A stretch of DNA of 34,607 nucleotides from Myxococcaceae bacterium (GTDB taxonomy: Bacteria > Myxococcota > Myxococcia > Myxococcales > Myxococcaceae): contig JAFGNZ010000221.1 of assembly GCA_016926755.1 (NCBI GenBank), forward strand, positions 1 through 34,607, read 5' to 3'. This document shows, piece after piece, positions 1 through 8,132 of this stretch (position 1 is its first letter; each line of letters begins with the position of its first letter). The position numbers were made by a program, and so were the translations under genes. The notes beneath the pieces are model-generated. The model did no database searches. It was given only the letters and a program-made list of their open reading frames with translations, and was not told the DNA's origin.

Positions 1-103
1 GGCGCGCCTCAGCGAAGGCGGTGAGCGAGTCGTAACCCCGCTCGCGGACTCGCTCATACAGGCGGGCCCTCACGTTGCCCTCCCAGGCACGGCCGTCGCT
101 CAT
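1..103 (-). CDS. Hypothetical protein, N-terminus only (partial)
   Basis: A reading frame starts with ATG at 103 on the minus strand and runs out of the window. The visible 34 residues begin MSDGRAWEGNVRARLYERV and are rich in Arg and Glu. GGAGAGGACC just before the ATG gives a plausible ribosome binding site (GGAG, about 6 nt spacing). It lies downstream of the TIR gene in the same direction, 38 nt beyond the end of the attC-like inverted repeat, so it could be the next gene after that site. I do not recognise the family from this fragment and assign no function. Confidence 0.5.
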   Translation of the reverse strand, partial: MSDGRAWEGNVRARLYERVRERGYDSLTAFAEAR

Positions 104-141
104 GGTCCTCTCCACGGGATGAAATCCAAGCAGTACTTTTA

Positions 142-240
142 GAGCGCCTAACAAAAGTAAGAGAAGGGACGGTCCGCCCGAAGAGGCCCGAGGGAAACCC
201 GAGGGGCGCCACCCTCAAGCCTGACTCTTGTTAGGCGCTC
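142..240 (-). repeat. Integron attC-like inverted repeat
   Basis: The arms GAGCGCCTAACAA (142-154) and TTGTTAGGCGCTC (228-240) are perfect inverted repeats. Inside them are GCCTAAC (146-152) and GTTAGGC (230-236), which fit the integron simple sites RYYYAAC and GTTRRRY. The distance between them, 91 bp, is within the known attC size range. Pairing continues more weakly inward (AAAAGTAAG against AAGAGTCAG), as expected for attC L boxes. The site begins directly after the stop codon of the TIR gene, the usual place for attC at the 3' end of a gene cassette. I find no second attC upstream of that gene and no integrase in the window, so a long-loop transcription terminator or a decayed single site remains possible. 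Confidence 0.45.
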
Positions 241-1071
241 TTAGGGGACGCTAGGTCGCACCGTTGAAAGGTCTATCGGAGCGAGGTTGCGTCCACCATC
301 ACGGCTGAAGAGTAGTTGGCTCGGAAGTGCATCAAGAAAGAGATAAAGGCTGTGGGAGTAATCCAGTGGGGTTCCATCGGAGCCGACAACCCGCAGAGGC
401 CCGATGCTGCTTTCCACCTCATCATCGATAACTGTCATCATTCCAATGCCCCCGAATGGAGATTTCGGCGCTCGAACACCCCACTTTTTCAAGATGACAC
501 GTTCGCTGGCTGGGAATGCCACTAGCCAGGATGGGATTGTTTCGAGACGTGGTTGAACCTCCAGGACGAAGACGCAGTTCTCTTCAGCAGGTGCTCGGTG
601 CACCCGCAACTTCCAGTCTTGAAGCTCTCCGAAATCGACTTCCATGGGGCGGCTGTTGGCCGCAGCAACAACCTGTGTAACCCAGTTTGGTTCTCGCAGC
701 ATTACCCCCAAGCGGATCTTCAGCCGAGGGGGCATCTTGCTAGGCTCAATCTTGTATATGAGTGGTATCAGCGGGAATGTCGAGCCTCGCGTACTGAGTG
801 CACGCTCAAGGGCGTAAGCGAGTTCCTCTTTGCAAGGCCCGCTTGCAAGGCTGTCCGGGGTTACCACGATTGCATAGGCATCGCAGTGGTCGGGATTGAT
901 GATCTCTTGCTCAATGTTGTCCCAGAGTCGCTGGCCCGCAGGTAGCTGCCTTCGGTCGAAATGAACCTCAAGCTCGCCGGAGTTCTCAAGTTTCTTGAGG
1001 ATGTAGTCCACGTCTTGGTCGGCGTTGTCCGCCCACGCATACGTCACCCACAGCCGTTTCTTGGGGGCCAT
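241..1071 (-). CDS. TIR-domain protein with unknown C-terminal domain
   Basis: A 276-residue protein starting at the ATG at 1071; a TTG three codons earlier is less likely. Residues 5-130 look like a TIR domain: the first strand is RLWVTYAWAD, followed by a helix, FDRRQLPAGQ, then AIVVTPDSL and CKEELAYAL. Glu83 of the Cys-x-x-Glu pattern matches the catalytic Glu of NAD-cleaving TIR enzymes; the usual Trp before Cys80 is Pro. Residues 145-276 form a second domain I do not recognise, with no membrane segments. Bacterial TIR proteins of this size often act in antiphage defence by destroying NAD or making signalling nucleotides; that role is inferred. The gene has clearly lower GC than its surroundings (about half to 60% by eye) and ends at an attC-like repeat, suggesting acquisition. 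Confidence 0.75.
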   Translation of the reverse strand: MAPKKRLWVTYAWADNADQDVDYILKKLENSGELEVHFDRRQLPAGQRLWDNIEQEIINPDHCDAYAIVVTPDSLASGPCKEELAYALERALSTRGSTFPLIPLIYKIEPSKMPPRLKIRLGVMLREPNWVTQVVAAANSRPMEVDFGELQDWKLRVHRAPAEENCVFVLEVQPRLETIPSWLVAFPASERVILKKWGVRAPKSPFGGIGMMTVIDDEVESSIGPLRVVGSDGTPLDYSHSLYLFLDALPSQLLFSRDGGRNLAPIDLSTVRPSVP

Positions 1072-1230
1072 GGCGGTCAAACCTACGGCCAGCTCCTATG
1101 GCAGGGCAAAGGAAATTCTGGAACCCACTTTGAAGGGACGCGGCCATCGGCTTACTGGTACGCCAGCGGACCCAATTTCTGGAGACATCCTGGAGACGGG
1201 TTCCGCGCCGAAGGAGAAGCCCGGACGCTG

Positions 1231-1281
1231 AAAAGACGAAGGGCCTGGAATCTTTGAGGTTTCGCTCTCGATTCCAGGCCC
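1231..1281 (-). terminator. Intrinsic terminator after the tRNA remnant
   Basis: Perfect 12-bp arms GGGCCTGGAATC (1241-1252) and GATTCCAGGCCC (1270-1281) enclose a 17-nt loop. Read on the minus strand, the hairpin is followed by TTCGTCTTTT. It stands 6 nt after the CCA end of the tRNA fragment, so it is most simply the original terminator of that tRNA gene. The rest of 1072-1230, up to the TIR start, shows no gene I can support and no clear promoter. Confidence 0.7.
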
Positions 1282-1287
1282 CTCTAT

Positions 1288-1331
1288 TGGCGAGGAGTAC
1301 GGGACTTGAACCCGTGGCACTTCTGGAATGA
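1288..1331 (-). pseudogene. tRNA 3' fragment (T arm, acceptor strand, CCA)
   Basis: On the minus strand a T stem ACGGG (1315-1311), loop TTCAAGT (1310-1304) and stem CCCGT (1303-1299) are followed by ACTCCTC (1298-1292), a G discriminator and an encoded CCA (1290-1288). This is the 3' third of a tRNA. The matching 5' acceptor strand GAGGAGT is absent upstream, where the oxidoreductase gene ends at 1352, so the tRNA is truncated. The amino acid cannot be deduced without the anticodon. Such 3' ends are typical attachment-site halves left by elements that integrate into tRNA genes; here the native terminator still follows the fragment. Confidence 0.7.
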
Positions 1332-1351
1332 ATGCGTCGCTCCGCTGCCGC

Positions 1352-2296
1352 TCAGCGAGCCGGGCCCACGAGCGCGGTGGCTTCCTCGGCGCAGCCCCAG
1401 GACAGGGTGATGCCCGCGCCGCCATGGCCGTAGTTGTGGATGACTCGATGCCCCTCCCGGCGCTCTTCCTCGAGGCGCACGGTGGGGCGGCCCGGCCTCA
1501 GGCCTACCTTGTGCTCCAGCACCTGGAAATGTGCTCCCCTGGGGAGAATCCGCCGGCAGCGCGCGAGGATGGCCTCGGCCTTCGCCGGATCGGGCACGAG
1601 CGAGGCGTTCCCGTCCTCGGCCGTCCCGCCCAGGATGCAGTCGGTGGAGCGGGGGATGACGTAGGCAATGCCTCGCTCCTCGCTCTCGTCGAAGAGGAAG
1701 CCCTCCACGGGCGGCGGCGCCACCCGCAGCACCTCCCCTCGGATGGGGAAGAGCGAGTCGTCTCCCACCAGCGCGCGCGCCCCCAGGCCCGTGCAGTTGA
1801 TCACCACCGCCGCCTCGCCCCACGCCTCGTCCAGTGAGCGCACCTCGCGCTGGAGGATGCGTCCGCCCAGCTCCCGGAAGCGAGCCATGAGGAATGGCAG
1901 GTAGCGCGGCATCTCGATGATGGGCGCCTCGAAGGAGTAGCCGTGGGAGTAGCCCGGCATCAGCTCCTCGGCAGTCGCCGCGCGGAGGCCAGGCACGCAC
2001 GGCGCCCACCAGGGCTCGGGCGGGGGCTCCGTGAAGAGCTCCACGCCGCGTACCACCTGGATCCCCGCCTCCGGATGCGCCGCCAGCTCGCACAGCACGT
2101 CGAAGGTGCGCCGCGCCCAGCCTGTCACGCGCTCCTGAGGGAAGGCCCGGTAGGGGTACCAGACGGCGGCGGCGACGTCGGAGGTGGTGTGCGGCGGCAG
2201 CTCGCGCGCACGGAGTTCCACGGCGTGGCCGGCCTCCAGCAGCCGGATGCCGCACGAGAGCCCCGAGACACCACACCCCAGCACGAGCACCCGCAT
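1352..2296 (-). CDS. D-amino-acid-oxidase-like FAD-dependent oxidoreductase
   Basis: A 314-residue protein of the DAO family, close to the usual length of D-amino acid or D-aspartate oxidases. The dinucleotide-binding fold is at the N-terminus (VLGCGVSGL, residues 5-13). Further DAO-type motifs are VINCTGLGARAL in the middle and VGLRPGRPTVRLE, then NYGHGGAGITLSWG, near the C-terminus, which hold the substrate Arg and the FAD-binding Gly-rich end. The family oxidises D-amino acids to keto acids, ammonia and hydrogen peroxide; the actual substrate is not visible. There is no signal peptide. It starts 13 nt after the YgiQ-type gene with AGGAG 6 nt before the ATG, so the two are probably co-transcribed. 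The gene ends about 20 nt from the tRNA fragment. Confidence 0.85.
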   Translation of the reverse strand: MRVLVLGCGVSGLSCGIRLLEAGHAVELRARELPPHTTSDVAAAVWYPYRAFPQERVTGWARRTFDVLCELAAHPEAGIQVVRGVELFTEPPPEPWWAPCVPGLRAATAEELMPGYSHGYSFEAPIIEMPRYLPFLMARFRELGGRILQREVRSLDEAWGEAAVVINCTGLGARALVGDDSLFPIRGEVLRVAPPPVEGFLFDESEERGIAYVIPRSTDCILGGTAEDGNASLVPDPAKAEAILARCRRILPRGAHFQVLEHKVGLRPGRPTVRLEEERREGHRVIHNYGHGGAGITLSWGCAEEATALVGPAR

Positions 2297-2309
2297 GGAG
2301 GCTCCTGGC

Positions 2310-4220
2310 TCACTGCGCCCGGCGCTCTTCGGCGCGGCGGCGGCGATCGGCCTCGGCGGCGCTCTCCGGCGGCACCAGCGCGTTCGGCCCGCGCCCGATC
2401 AGATCCTCGCGGCCCGCCTGCTCCAGCGCCTCGCGCGCCAGCGGCCAGTGCTCGGGGTTCCAGTACAGCAGCAGCGCCTTCTGCAGCCTCTTCTCTCGCA
2501 GCCCGCGGGCCGTGTACACGGGCTCCATCTTCAGCGGATCGATCCCCGAGTAGTACATGGCCGTGGCCGTGGCCATCGGCGTGGGGATGAAGTCCTGCAC
2601 CTGGCGCGGCCGCTTGCCGTTCTTCTTCAGCCACAGCGCCAGCTCCACCATGTCCTCCAGCGTCGAGCCCGGGTGCCCGCTGATGAAGTAGGGGATGTCG
2701 TACTGCTCCTTGCCCGCCTCCTCGCTCGCGCAGGCGAACATGTGCTGGAAGCGCTCGAAGCTCTCGATGCCCGGCTTCTTCATCTTCTCCAGCACTCGCG
2801 GCGACACGTGCTCGGGCGCCACCGAGAGCTGTCCGCCCACGTGATGCGCCGCCAGCTCCTTCACGTACTCCGGCGAGCGCTCGGCCAGATCGTACCGCAC
2901 CCCGCTGGCGATGAAGACGTGCTTCACGCCCTCCTCCTGGCGCACCTCGCGCATCAGCTCGATCAGCGGGCCGTGGTCCGTCTGGAGGTTCTCGCACACC
3001 CCGGGGTGCACGCAGGACAGCTTGCGGCACCTGCGCTCGATGTCCTCGCTCTTGCACTTGAGCTTGTACATGTTGGCCGTGGGGCCACCCAGGTCCGTGA
3101 TGGTGCCGCGGAAGTCTCCCATCCGCCGCAGCGCCCGCACCTCGCGCAGCACGCTCTGGGCCGAGCGGCTCTGGATGACGCGGCCCTCGTGCTCGGTGAT
3201 GGAGCAGAACGTGCACCCGCCGAAGCAGCCCCGCATCAGCACGATGGAGTGCTTCACCGTCTCGTAGGCGGGGATGCCCTCCTTGTACATGGGGTGCGGG
3301 ACGCGGTTGAACGGCAGATCGTACATCTCATCCATGGCCACCGCGCCCTCGGCGGTGCCCACCCCGTCCTCCAGCGGCAGCGCCGGCGGGTTCATGTAGA
3401 TGGCGCGGTTGCCGTGGCGCTGCGCGAGCGGCCGCGCGTTGCCCGGGTTCGTCTCCAACTGGAAGTCGCGGGACATCACCGCGAAGGCGCGCTTGTCCGC
3501 GATCACCTCCTCGTAGGAGGGGAGCACCACCGTCTTGCGATCCGCCGCCCGCCGCGCCGGGTCCGCCTCGTGCGCCTTCATCTCCGCGTCGTTGATGAGG
3601 TACGCGGTGCCGCGCACGTCGCGGAGCTGCTCCATCCGCTCGCCCCGGCGCAGCCGGTCCGCCACCTCCCACACCGGGCGCTCGCCCATCCCGAAGATGA
3701 GCAGGTCCGCCTTGGCGTCGAAGAGGATGGAGCGGCGCACCTTGTCGCTCCAGTAGTCATAGTGGGCGATGCGCCGCAGCGAGGCCTCGATGCCGCCCAG
3801 GACGATGGGCACCTCCGGGTACGCCTCGCGGCAGCGCTGGGCGTAGACGATGGTGGCGCGATCTGGCCGGCAGCTGGTCCGCCCGCCGGGGCTGTACTGA
3901 TCCTCCGAGCGGTTCTTCTTCTGCGCGGTGAGCCGGTTGAGCATCGAGTCCAGGTTGCCGGCCGCCACCCCGAAGAAGAGCCGCGGCCTGCCCAGCGCCT
4001 TGAAGGGCTCGGCCGAGTGCCAGTCCGGCTGGGGGATGAGGCCCACCTTGAACCCTCGCCCCTCGAGGAACCGCGCGATGAGCACGGGCCCGAAGGCCGG
4101 GTGGTCCACGTACGCATCCCCGCTGACGATGATGATGTCGAGCTGGTCCCAGCCTCGTGCCTCCATGTCGGCGCGGGTCGTGGGCAGGAACGGGTGGGGG
4201 TAGCGAGAGCGCGTGGCCAT
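2310..4220 (-). CDS. YgiQ family radical SAM protein
   Basis: A 636-residue protein with the full-length YgiQ layout. Residues 1-180 are the YgiQ N-terminal domain ([31 protein letters not shown]). The radical SAM core follows with Cys332, Cys336 and Cys339 ([10 protein letters not shown]), which hold the 4Fe-4S cluster that cleaves S-adenosylmethionine. The extended C-terminal part includes [16 protein letters not shown] and [17 protein letters not shown]. The biological substrate of this family is unknown to me. The ATG at 4220 is chosen because GGGGAGGG lies just upstream and the protein then starts like its relatives; an in-frame upstream ATG would add 25 unlikely residues. The oxidase-like gene follows it. 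Confidence 0.92.
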   Translation of the reverse strand: MATRSRYPHPFLPTTRADMEARGWDQLDIIIVSGDAYVDHPAFGPVLIARFLEGRGFKVGLIPQPDWHSAEPFKALGRPRLFFGVAAGNLDSMLNRLTAQKKNRSEDQYSPGGRTSCRPDRATIVYAQRCREAYPEVPIVLGGIEASLRRIAHYDYWSDKVRRSILFDAKADLLIFGMGERPVWEVADRLRRGERMEQLRDVRGTAYLINDAEMKAHEADPARRAADRKTVVLPSYEEVIADKRAFAVMSRDFQLETNPGNARPLAQRHGNRAIYMNPPALPLEDGVGTAEGAVAMDEMYDLPFNRVPHPMYKEGIPAYETVKHSIVLMRGCFGGCTFCSITEHEGRVIQSRSAQSVLREVRALRRMGDFRGTITDLGGPTANMYKLKCKSEDIERRCRKLSCVHPGVCENLQTDHGPLIELMREVRQEEGVKHVFIASGVRYDLAERSPEYVKELAAHHVGGQLSVAPEHVSPRVLEKMKKPGIESFERFQHMFACASEEAGKEQYDIPYFISGHPGSTLEDMVELALWLKKNGKRPRQVQDFIPTPMATATAMYYSGIDPLKMEPVYTARGLREKRLQKALLLYWNPEHWPLAREALEQAGREDLIGRGPNALVPPESAAEADRRRRAEERRAQ

Positions 4221-4281
4221 GAGGTTCTGTCCCTCCCCTAATCCCTGAATATGGGGGCAGGCAATACTGCCTAACACACTC

Positions 4282-4407
4282 ATGCCCTGGGCCATGCCGA
4301 GGAGCTCCGGCTACGGGCCGGATGGCTTCTTCTACGTCACCGTGAACCAGCTCCACCGCCACGCGGTGCTCAACCCGGGGCGACCCTGGCAGCCGGCGCT
4401 GATTTGA
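4282..4407 (+). pseudogene. Remnant of a Yellow/major-royal-jelly-type gene (C-terminus)
   Basis: A 41-codon frame on the plus strand carries YGPDGFFYVTVNQLHRH, which closely resembles the conserved C-terminal blade of Yellow/MRJP-family proteins (typically G-P-D-G-x-x-Y-x-T-V-N-Q-L-H-R). Intact members are several hundred residues long, and an in-frame stop lies shortly upstream of the first ATG, so only the end of the gene is left. The frame ends at TGA 4405-4407, 29 nt before the ABC transporter gene. I take it as a decayed gene, not a functional small protein. The assignment rests on one motif. Confidence 0.5.
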
Positions 4408-4415
4408 CCTATGTG

Positions 4416-4433
4416 GGGGATCGTTCGATCCCC
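4416..4433 (+). promoter_or_regulatory. Perfect palindrome just before the ABC transporter start
   Basis: GGGGATCGTTCGATCCCC is an 8-bp inverted repeat with a 2-nt centre, ending 3 nt before the ATG at 4437. The only purine-rich Shine-Dalgarno-like bases nearby, GGGGGA (4415-4420), fall largely in its left arm. It may be an operator for a dimeric repressor or an RNA hairpin that limits ribosome access. Which of these applies cannot be told from the sequence. Confidence 0.4.
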
Positions 4434-4436
4434 GAC

Positions 4437-5945
4437 ATGTCAGCAGAGCCTCCCCCCCGGACGCGACGGTCCTCCTCCCTCCCAAGTGGCTACCTGGCGC
4501 TGGCTGCGCTGGCGCTGCTGGTGTCCTGTGGCGGCAAGGAGGGCTCGGCGCTCGAGCGCGTGCGGCAGGCGGGGGTGCTTCGGTGGGGTGCGGATGCGCA
4601 GGGCGGTGAGCCCTATGCCATGGAGGATCCCGAGCACCCGGGCCAGTACCGAGGCTTCGAGGTGGAGCTGGCCGACGCCCTGGGCCGCGAGCTGGGCGTG
4701 CGCGCCGAGTTCGTCCAGAACGACTGGTCCAGCCTCATCCCCACGCTGGAGCGGGGGGGCTCCTTCGACATCGCCATGAACGGCGTCGAGATCACCCCCG
4801 CGCGCGCGGGCCGGGTGCTCCTCTCGCGCCCCTACTACCTCTTCAGCCTCCGGTTGATGGCGCGGCGCGACGACAGCTCCGTCACCGGGCTCGAGTCCCT
4901 GCGCGGGCGCCGGGTGGGGACACTCTCCAACTCGCAGGCGTGGGATCTGCTGCTGAGCAGCGGCGCGCAGGCCATCCCCTATGAGGGCGTCCAGGAGCCG
5001 TACATCGATCTGGAGCAGGGCCGGCTGGATGCCGTGCTGATGGACGACATCATCGCGCAGCGCTACGGCATGACGCGGCCGGGCCTCCAGGTCGTCGGGG
5101 ACGTGGGGGAGGGCTACTACGCCATCGCCGTGCGGCCCGGTGAGGAGGAGCTGCGCCGGGCGCTCGACGAGGCGCTGGATCGCATCGCGCGCTCGGGAGA
5201 GCTGCGGGCCCTCTTCCGCCGCTGGGGCATCGACGGGGCCGCGCAGCAGCGCATGGTGGAGTGGACGGAGGCGCAGACGCGCGAGGTGCTGGCAGAGACG
5301 CGGACGACGCGCCTGGGCTGGAGCCAGCTCGTGCTCTTCCTCCAGGCGGCGCTGGTGACGCTGCTCGTCTCGGTGGGGGCGATGGCCCTGGCCATCCCGC
5401 TGGGGATGGCGCTGGCGCTGGGGCGGCTCTACGGGCCCCGCTGGCTGGGCGGGATGACCACGGCGTATGTGGAGCTGCTCCGGGGCACCCCTGTCCTGCT
5501 GCAGCTCTATGTCCTCTACTTCGGGCTGGCGAGCGTGCTGCGGCTGGATCCGCTCAGCGCCGCCATCCTGGGGCTGGGGCTCAACTACGCCGCCTACGAG
5601 GCGGAGGTGTACCGCGCGGGCATCCTGGCCGTGCCCAAGGGGCAGCTGGAGGCGGCGCTCGCCCTGGGCATGTCTGGCCCCCTTGCGCTCAGGCGGGTGG
5701 TGATCCCCCAGGCCTTCCGGGTGGCGCTGCCGGGAGTGACCAATGACTTCATCGCGTTGCTGAAGGACAGCTCGCTCGTCTCCGTCATCTCCGTGGTCGA
5801 GCTGACCAAGCGCATGACGATCACCGCCGTGGATGTCCGAAGCTGGCTCGTGCCAGGAGCGCTGTGCGCGGCGCTCTACCTGGGGATGAGCTACCCTCTG
5901 TCCCGCCTCGCGCGTCGGCTCGAGGCGAAGCTGGAGCGCGCATGA
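4437..5945 (+). CDS. Polar amino acid ABC transporter, fused receptor and permease
   Basis: A 502-residue fusion. Residues 1-31 are a lipoprotein signal (LALLVSC, Cys31 being the lipidated residue). Residues 35-275 form a periplasmic-binding-protein type 2 domain of the GlnH/HisJ sort (RWGADAQGGEPYAM, GFEVELADALGRELG). From about 290 to 502 there is a membrane permease domain of the His/Glu/Gln family, with ELLRGTPVLLQLYVLYFGL and an EAA loop (EAALALGMSGPLALRRV) that docks on the ATPase. The fusion should tether the receptor to the membrane side facing the periplasm. The ligand is probably a polar amino acid, by family only. The stop overlaps the ATPase start (ATGA), so the two genes are translationally coupled. 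The ATG at 4437 lacks a good Shine-Dalgarno sequence. Confidence 0.9.
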   Translation: MSAEPPPRTRRSSSLPSGYLALAALALLVSCGGKEGSALERVRQAGVLRWGADAQGGEPYAMEDPEHPGQYRGFEVELADALGRELGVRAEFVQNDWSSLIPTLERGGSFDIAMNGVEITPARAGRVLLSRPYYLFSLRLMARRDDSSVTGLESLRGRRVGTLSNSQAWDLLLSSGAQAIPYEGVQEPYIDLEQGRLDAVLMDDIIAQRYGMTRPGLQVVGDVGEGYYAIAVRPGEEELRRALDEALDRIARSGELRALFRRWGIDGAAQQRMVEWTEAQTREVLAETRTTRLGWSQLVLFLQAALVTLLVSVGAMALAIPLGMALALGRLYGPRWLGGMTTAYVELLRGTPVLLQLYVLYFGLASVLRLDPLSAAILGLGLNYAAYEAEVYRAGILAVPKGQLEAALALGMSGPLALRRVVIPQAFRVALPGVTNDFIALLKDSSLVSVISVVELTKRMTITAVDVRSWLVPGALCAALYLGMSYPLSRLARRLEAKLERA

Positions 5946-6679
5946 TCGAGGTACGAGAGCTGACCAAGCGCTACGCGGACCGCACGGTGCTGGAGGGCGT
6001 CAGCGCGACGTTCTCCAAGGGCGAGGTGGTGGCCCTGCTGGGACCCTCGGGCGGCGGCAAGAGCACCCTGCTGCGGTGCCTCAACGGCCTGGAGTCCTTC
6101 GACTCCGGGACGGTGCGAGTGGGCGAGCACTCGCTCGAGCCCGGGCGCGCGCGGACCGCGCAGCTCTGGAGCATCCGGCGGCGCGTGGGCTTCGTCTTCC
6201 AGCAGTGGCACCTGTTCGCGCACCGCACCGCCCTGGGCAACGTCATCGAGGCCCCCGTACACGTGAAGGGCCTGAGCATGAAGGAGGCCACCGAGCGGGC
6301 GCGGGAGCTGCTGGCCAAGGTGGGCATGTCGCACCGGGAGGGCGCGTACCCCTCGGAGATGTCCGGAGGGGAGCAGCAGCGGGTGGCCATCGCGCGGGCG
6401 CTGGCCATGGAGCCCGAGGTGCTCCTGATGGACGAGCCCACCAGCGCGCTGGATCCGGAGCGGGTGGGCGAGCTCGTGGCGCTGCTGGAGCGGCTGCGCG
6501 CCGAGGGGCTGACGATGGTCACGGTGACGCACGAGATGCGCTTCGCGCAGGCGCTGGCCTCCCGCGTGCTGGTGCTCCACGGCGGGCACATCATCGAGGA
6601 GGGGGCCCCCGCCGAGGTGCTCTCGAACCCCCGGCACGAGCGGACGCGTGCCTTCCTCGGGCTGGGGCAGGCCGCGTAG
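5942..6679 (+). CDS. Amino acid ABC transporter ATP-binding protein
   Basis: A 245-residue ATPase of the GlnQ/HisP type. It has Walker A GPSGGGKST (34-42), the Q-loop region VFQQWHLF, the signature MSGGEQQRVAIARAL, Walker B VLLMDEPTSALDPE and the switch His in VTVTHEMRFA. It powers the fused receptor-permease encoded just upstream, with which its start overlaps by 4 nt. The ATG at 5942 is preferred to upstream in-frame starts because it gives the standard N-terminus MIEVRELTKRY. It faces the amidohydrolase gene with an 18-nt gap. Confidence 0.95.
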   Translation: MIEVRELTKRYADRTVLEGVSATFSKGEVVALLGPSGGGKSTLLRCLNGLESFDSGTVRVGEHSLEPGRARTAQLWSIRRRVGFVFQQWHLFAHRTALGNVIEAPVHVKGLSMKEATERARELLAKVGMSHREGAYPSEMSGGEQQRVAIARALAMEPEVLLMDEPTSALDPERVGELVALLERLRAEGLTMVTVTHEMRFAQALASRVLVLHGGHIIEEGAPAEVLSNPRHERTRAFLGLGQAA

Positions 6680-6697
6680 GCGGCGCCCCACCGCGCT

Positions 6698-7906
6698 TCA
6701 GCGGGCCTCCGTCTCCGCCAGGCCGTAGAAGCGGGCGCAGTTCTCCCAGAGCAGCTTGCGCTTCGCGCTCTCCGGGAGGGGGATCTCCAGGAAGCGCTCC
6801 ACGGCCCGCGGGTAGCGCGAGTCCGGGTGCGGCCAGTCCGTGGAGAAGACGATGTTGTCCGCGCCCAGGTGCTCGACGACGTGCGTGACGAAGTCCTCGT
6901 CCGCCTCCACCGAGACGACGCACTGCCGCCGGAAGTAATGGCTCGGTGGCTCGGGGATCTGCCGGTGCGAGACGCCGAACTCGATCTCCCAGTGCTCGTC
7001 CATCCGGTGGAGCAGCCACGGCACCCAGCTGCAGTTGCCCTCGAAGAGGCCCACCTTCAGCTCCGGGTGCCGCGCGAGCACGCCCCCGCCGCAGAAGGCC
7101 ATGGCCGCGTACATCATCTCCATGGAGTGACAGGCCACGTGGCGCAGGAAGATGTTGCCGCCGAAGCGGCTCCCCGCCTGCGGCAGGTGCGAGCCCACCC
7201 CTTCATGGAACACCACCGGGATGCCCAGCTCCGTGCAGGTCTCCCAGAGCGCGTCATAGGCAGGGTCGTACCACTGCCGGCCGCGCACGGGGTTCGGGCG
7301 AAGGAAGATGGCCCGGAAGCCCAGCTCCTTCACGGCCCGGCGCGTCTCCCGCACCGCCTCCTCCACGGAGTGCGGAGCCACCATGGCCGCGCCGAGCAGC
7401 CGGCGGGGCTCGCGCCTCACGTAGTCGTGGAGCCAGTCGTTGTACGCCCGCGCCACCGCGCCAGCGAAGTCCGGCTCCAGCTCCTCCACGCCCAGCGCGA
7501 GCAGCCCCGAGGTGGGGAAGACGACCGTCACGTCGACGCCCTCGGTCTCCATCGCTTCGAGCTGCGTCTCCACCGACCAGCCCCGCCGGGAGAAGTCGCT
7601 GAAGCGGGCCTGCTGGAAGGCCTCCAGCGAGCGGGCCTCCGGGCGCTGCTCCGCGGCCTGGCGCACGGCCGCGCGGAGCTGTGGCGGGAGCACCGCTGGC
7701 AGCGGGCGCCCATCCGGCCCCCGGGGCTCGAACCAGGGCATGAGCCGCTGCTCGAGCTCCATGTAGACGAGCGCGTTCCGGAACGCGAACTCCGAGCTGC
7801 GCGGCGCCCGCTCCCGGTAGCGCGGCTCGATGTAGCGCTCCCAGAGATCCGGAGGTTCCACGCAGTGCATGTCGCTGTCGAAGACCTTGAAGCCAGCTCT
7901 GGCCAT
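6698..7906 (-). CDS. Amidohydrolase-2 family metal-dependent hydrolase
   Basis: A 402-residue TIM-barrel protein of the amidohydrolase-2 (ACMSD-like) family. The N-terminal metal motif is Asp-x-His at residues 12-14 (FDSDMHCVEPPDLW). Other family positions seen are VVFHEGVGSH (metal His), HSMEMMYAAMAFCGGG, VGLFEGNCSWVPWLLHRMDE and the C-terminal metal Asp in FSTDWPHPDSRYP. Relatives act as hydrolases or non-oxidative decarboxylases on aromatic or cyclic acids. The substrate here is unknown. No signal peptide, so cytoplasmic. It diverges from the lipid operon across a 226-bp spacer (7907-8132) in which I see no gene and no convincing promoter boxes. Confidence 0.85.
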   Translation of the reverse strand: MARAGFKVFDSDMHCVEPPDLWERYIEPRYRERAPRSSEFAFRNALVYMELEQRLMPWFEPRGPDGRPLPAVLPPQLRAAVRQAAEQRPEARSLEAFQQARFSDFSRRGWSVETQLEAMETEGVDVTVVFPTSGLLALGVEELEPDFAGAVARAYNDWLHDYVRREPRRLLGAAMVAPHSVEEAVRETRRAVKELGFRAIFLRPNPVRGRQWYDPAYDALWETCTELGIPVVFHEGVGSHLPQAGSRFGGNIFLRHVACHSMEMMYAAMAFCGGGVLARHPELKVGLFEGNCSWVPWLLHRMDEHWEIEFGVSHRQIPEPPSHYFRRQCVVSVEADEDFVTHVVEHLGADNIVFSTDWPHPDSRYPRAVERFLEIPLPESAKRKLLWENCARFYGLAETEAR

Positions 7907-8132
7907 CTCTCATCTCCCCGTCATCACGTGATCGCAGGAGACCGAGCCTCCTCGGCTCCGACGTGACGGGAGCGCCGCTCTCCCGCTCGGAGGGCAGGCT
8001 CGGGCGCAGCGTCTCCATCACATCGGCAGCCAAGGCTCTCGAACCGACAGGGCGAAGGCAGCGGAGTCGTCACGCGCCCACCTTCAAGACAGGGCCTCAG
8101 GACCGAGGCCCGATGCACGAGGGCAGCGAGAC

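Noticed and set aside
1284-2276. A 330-codon minus-strand frame overlapping the oxidase gene and ending in the tRNA fragment
   Set aside because: Its protein is Arg/Gly/Ala-rich low complexity and antiphase to the well-conserved D-amino-acid-oxidase-like gene.
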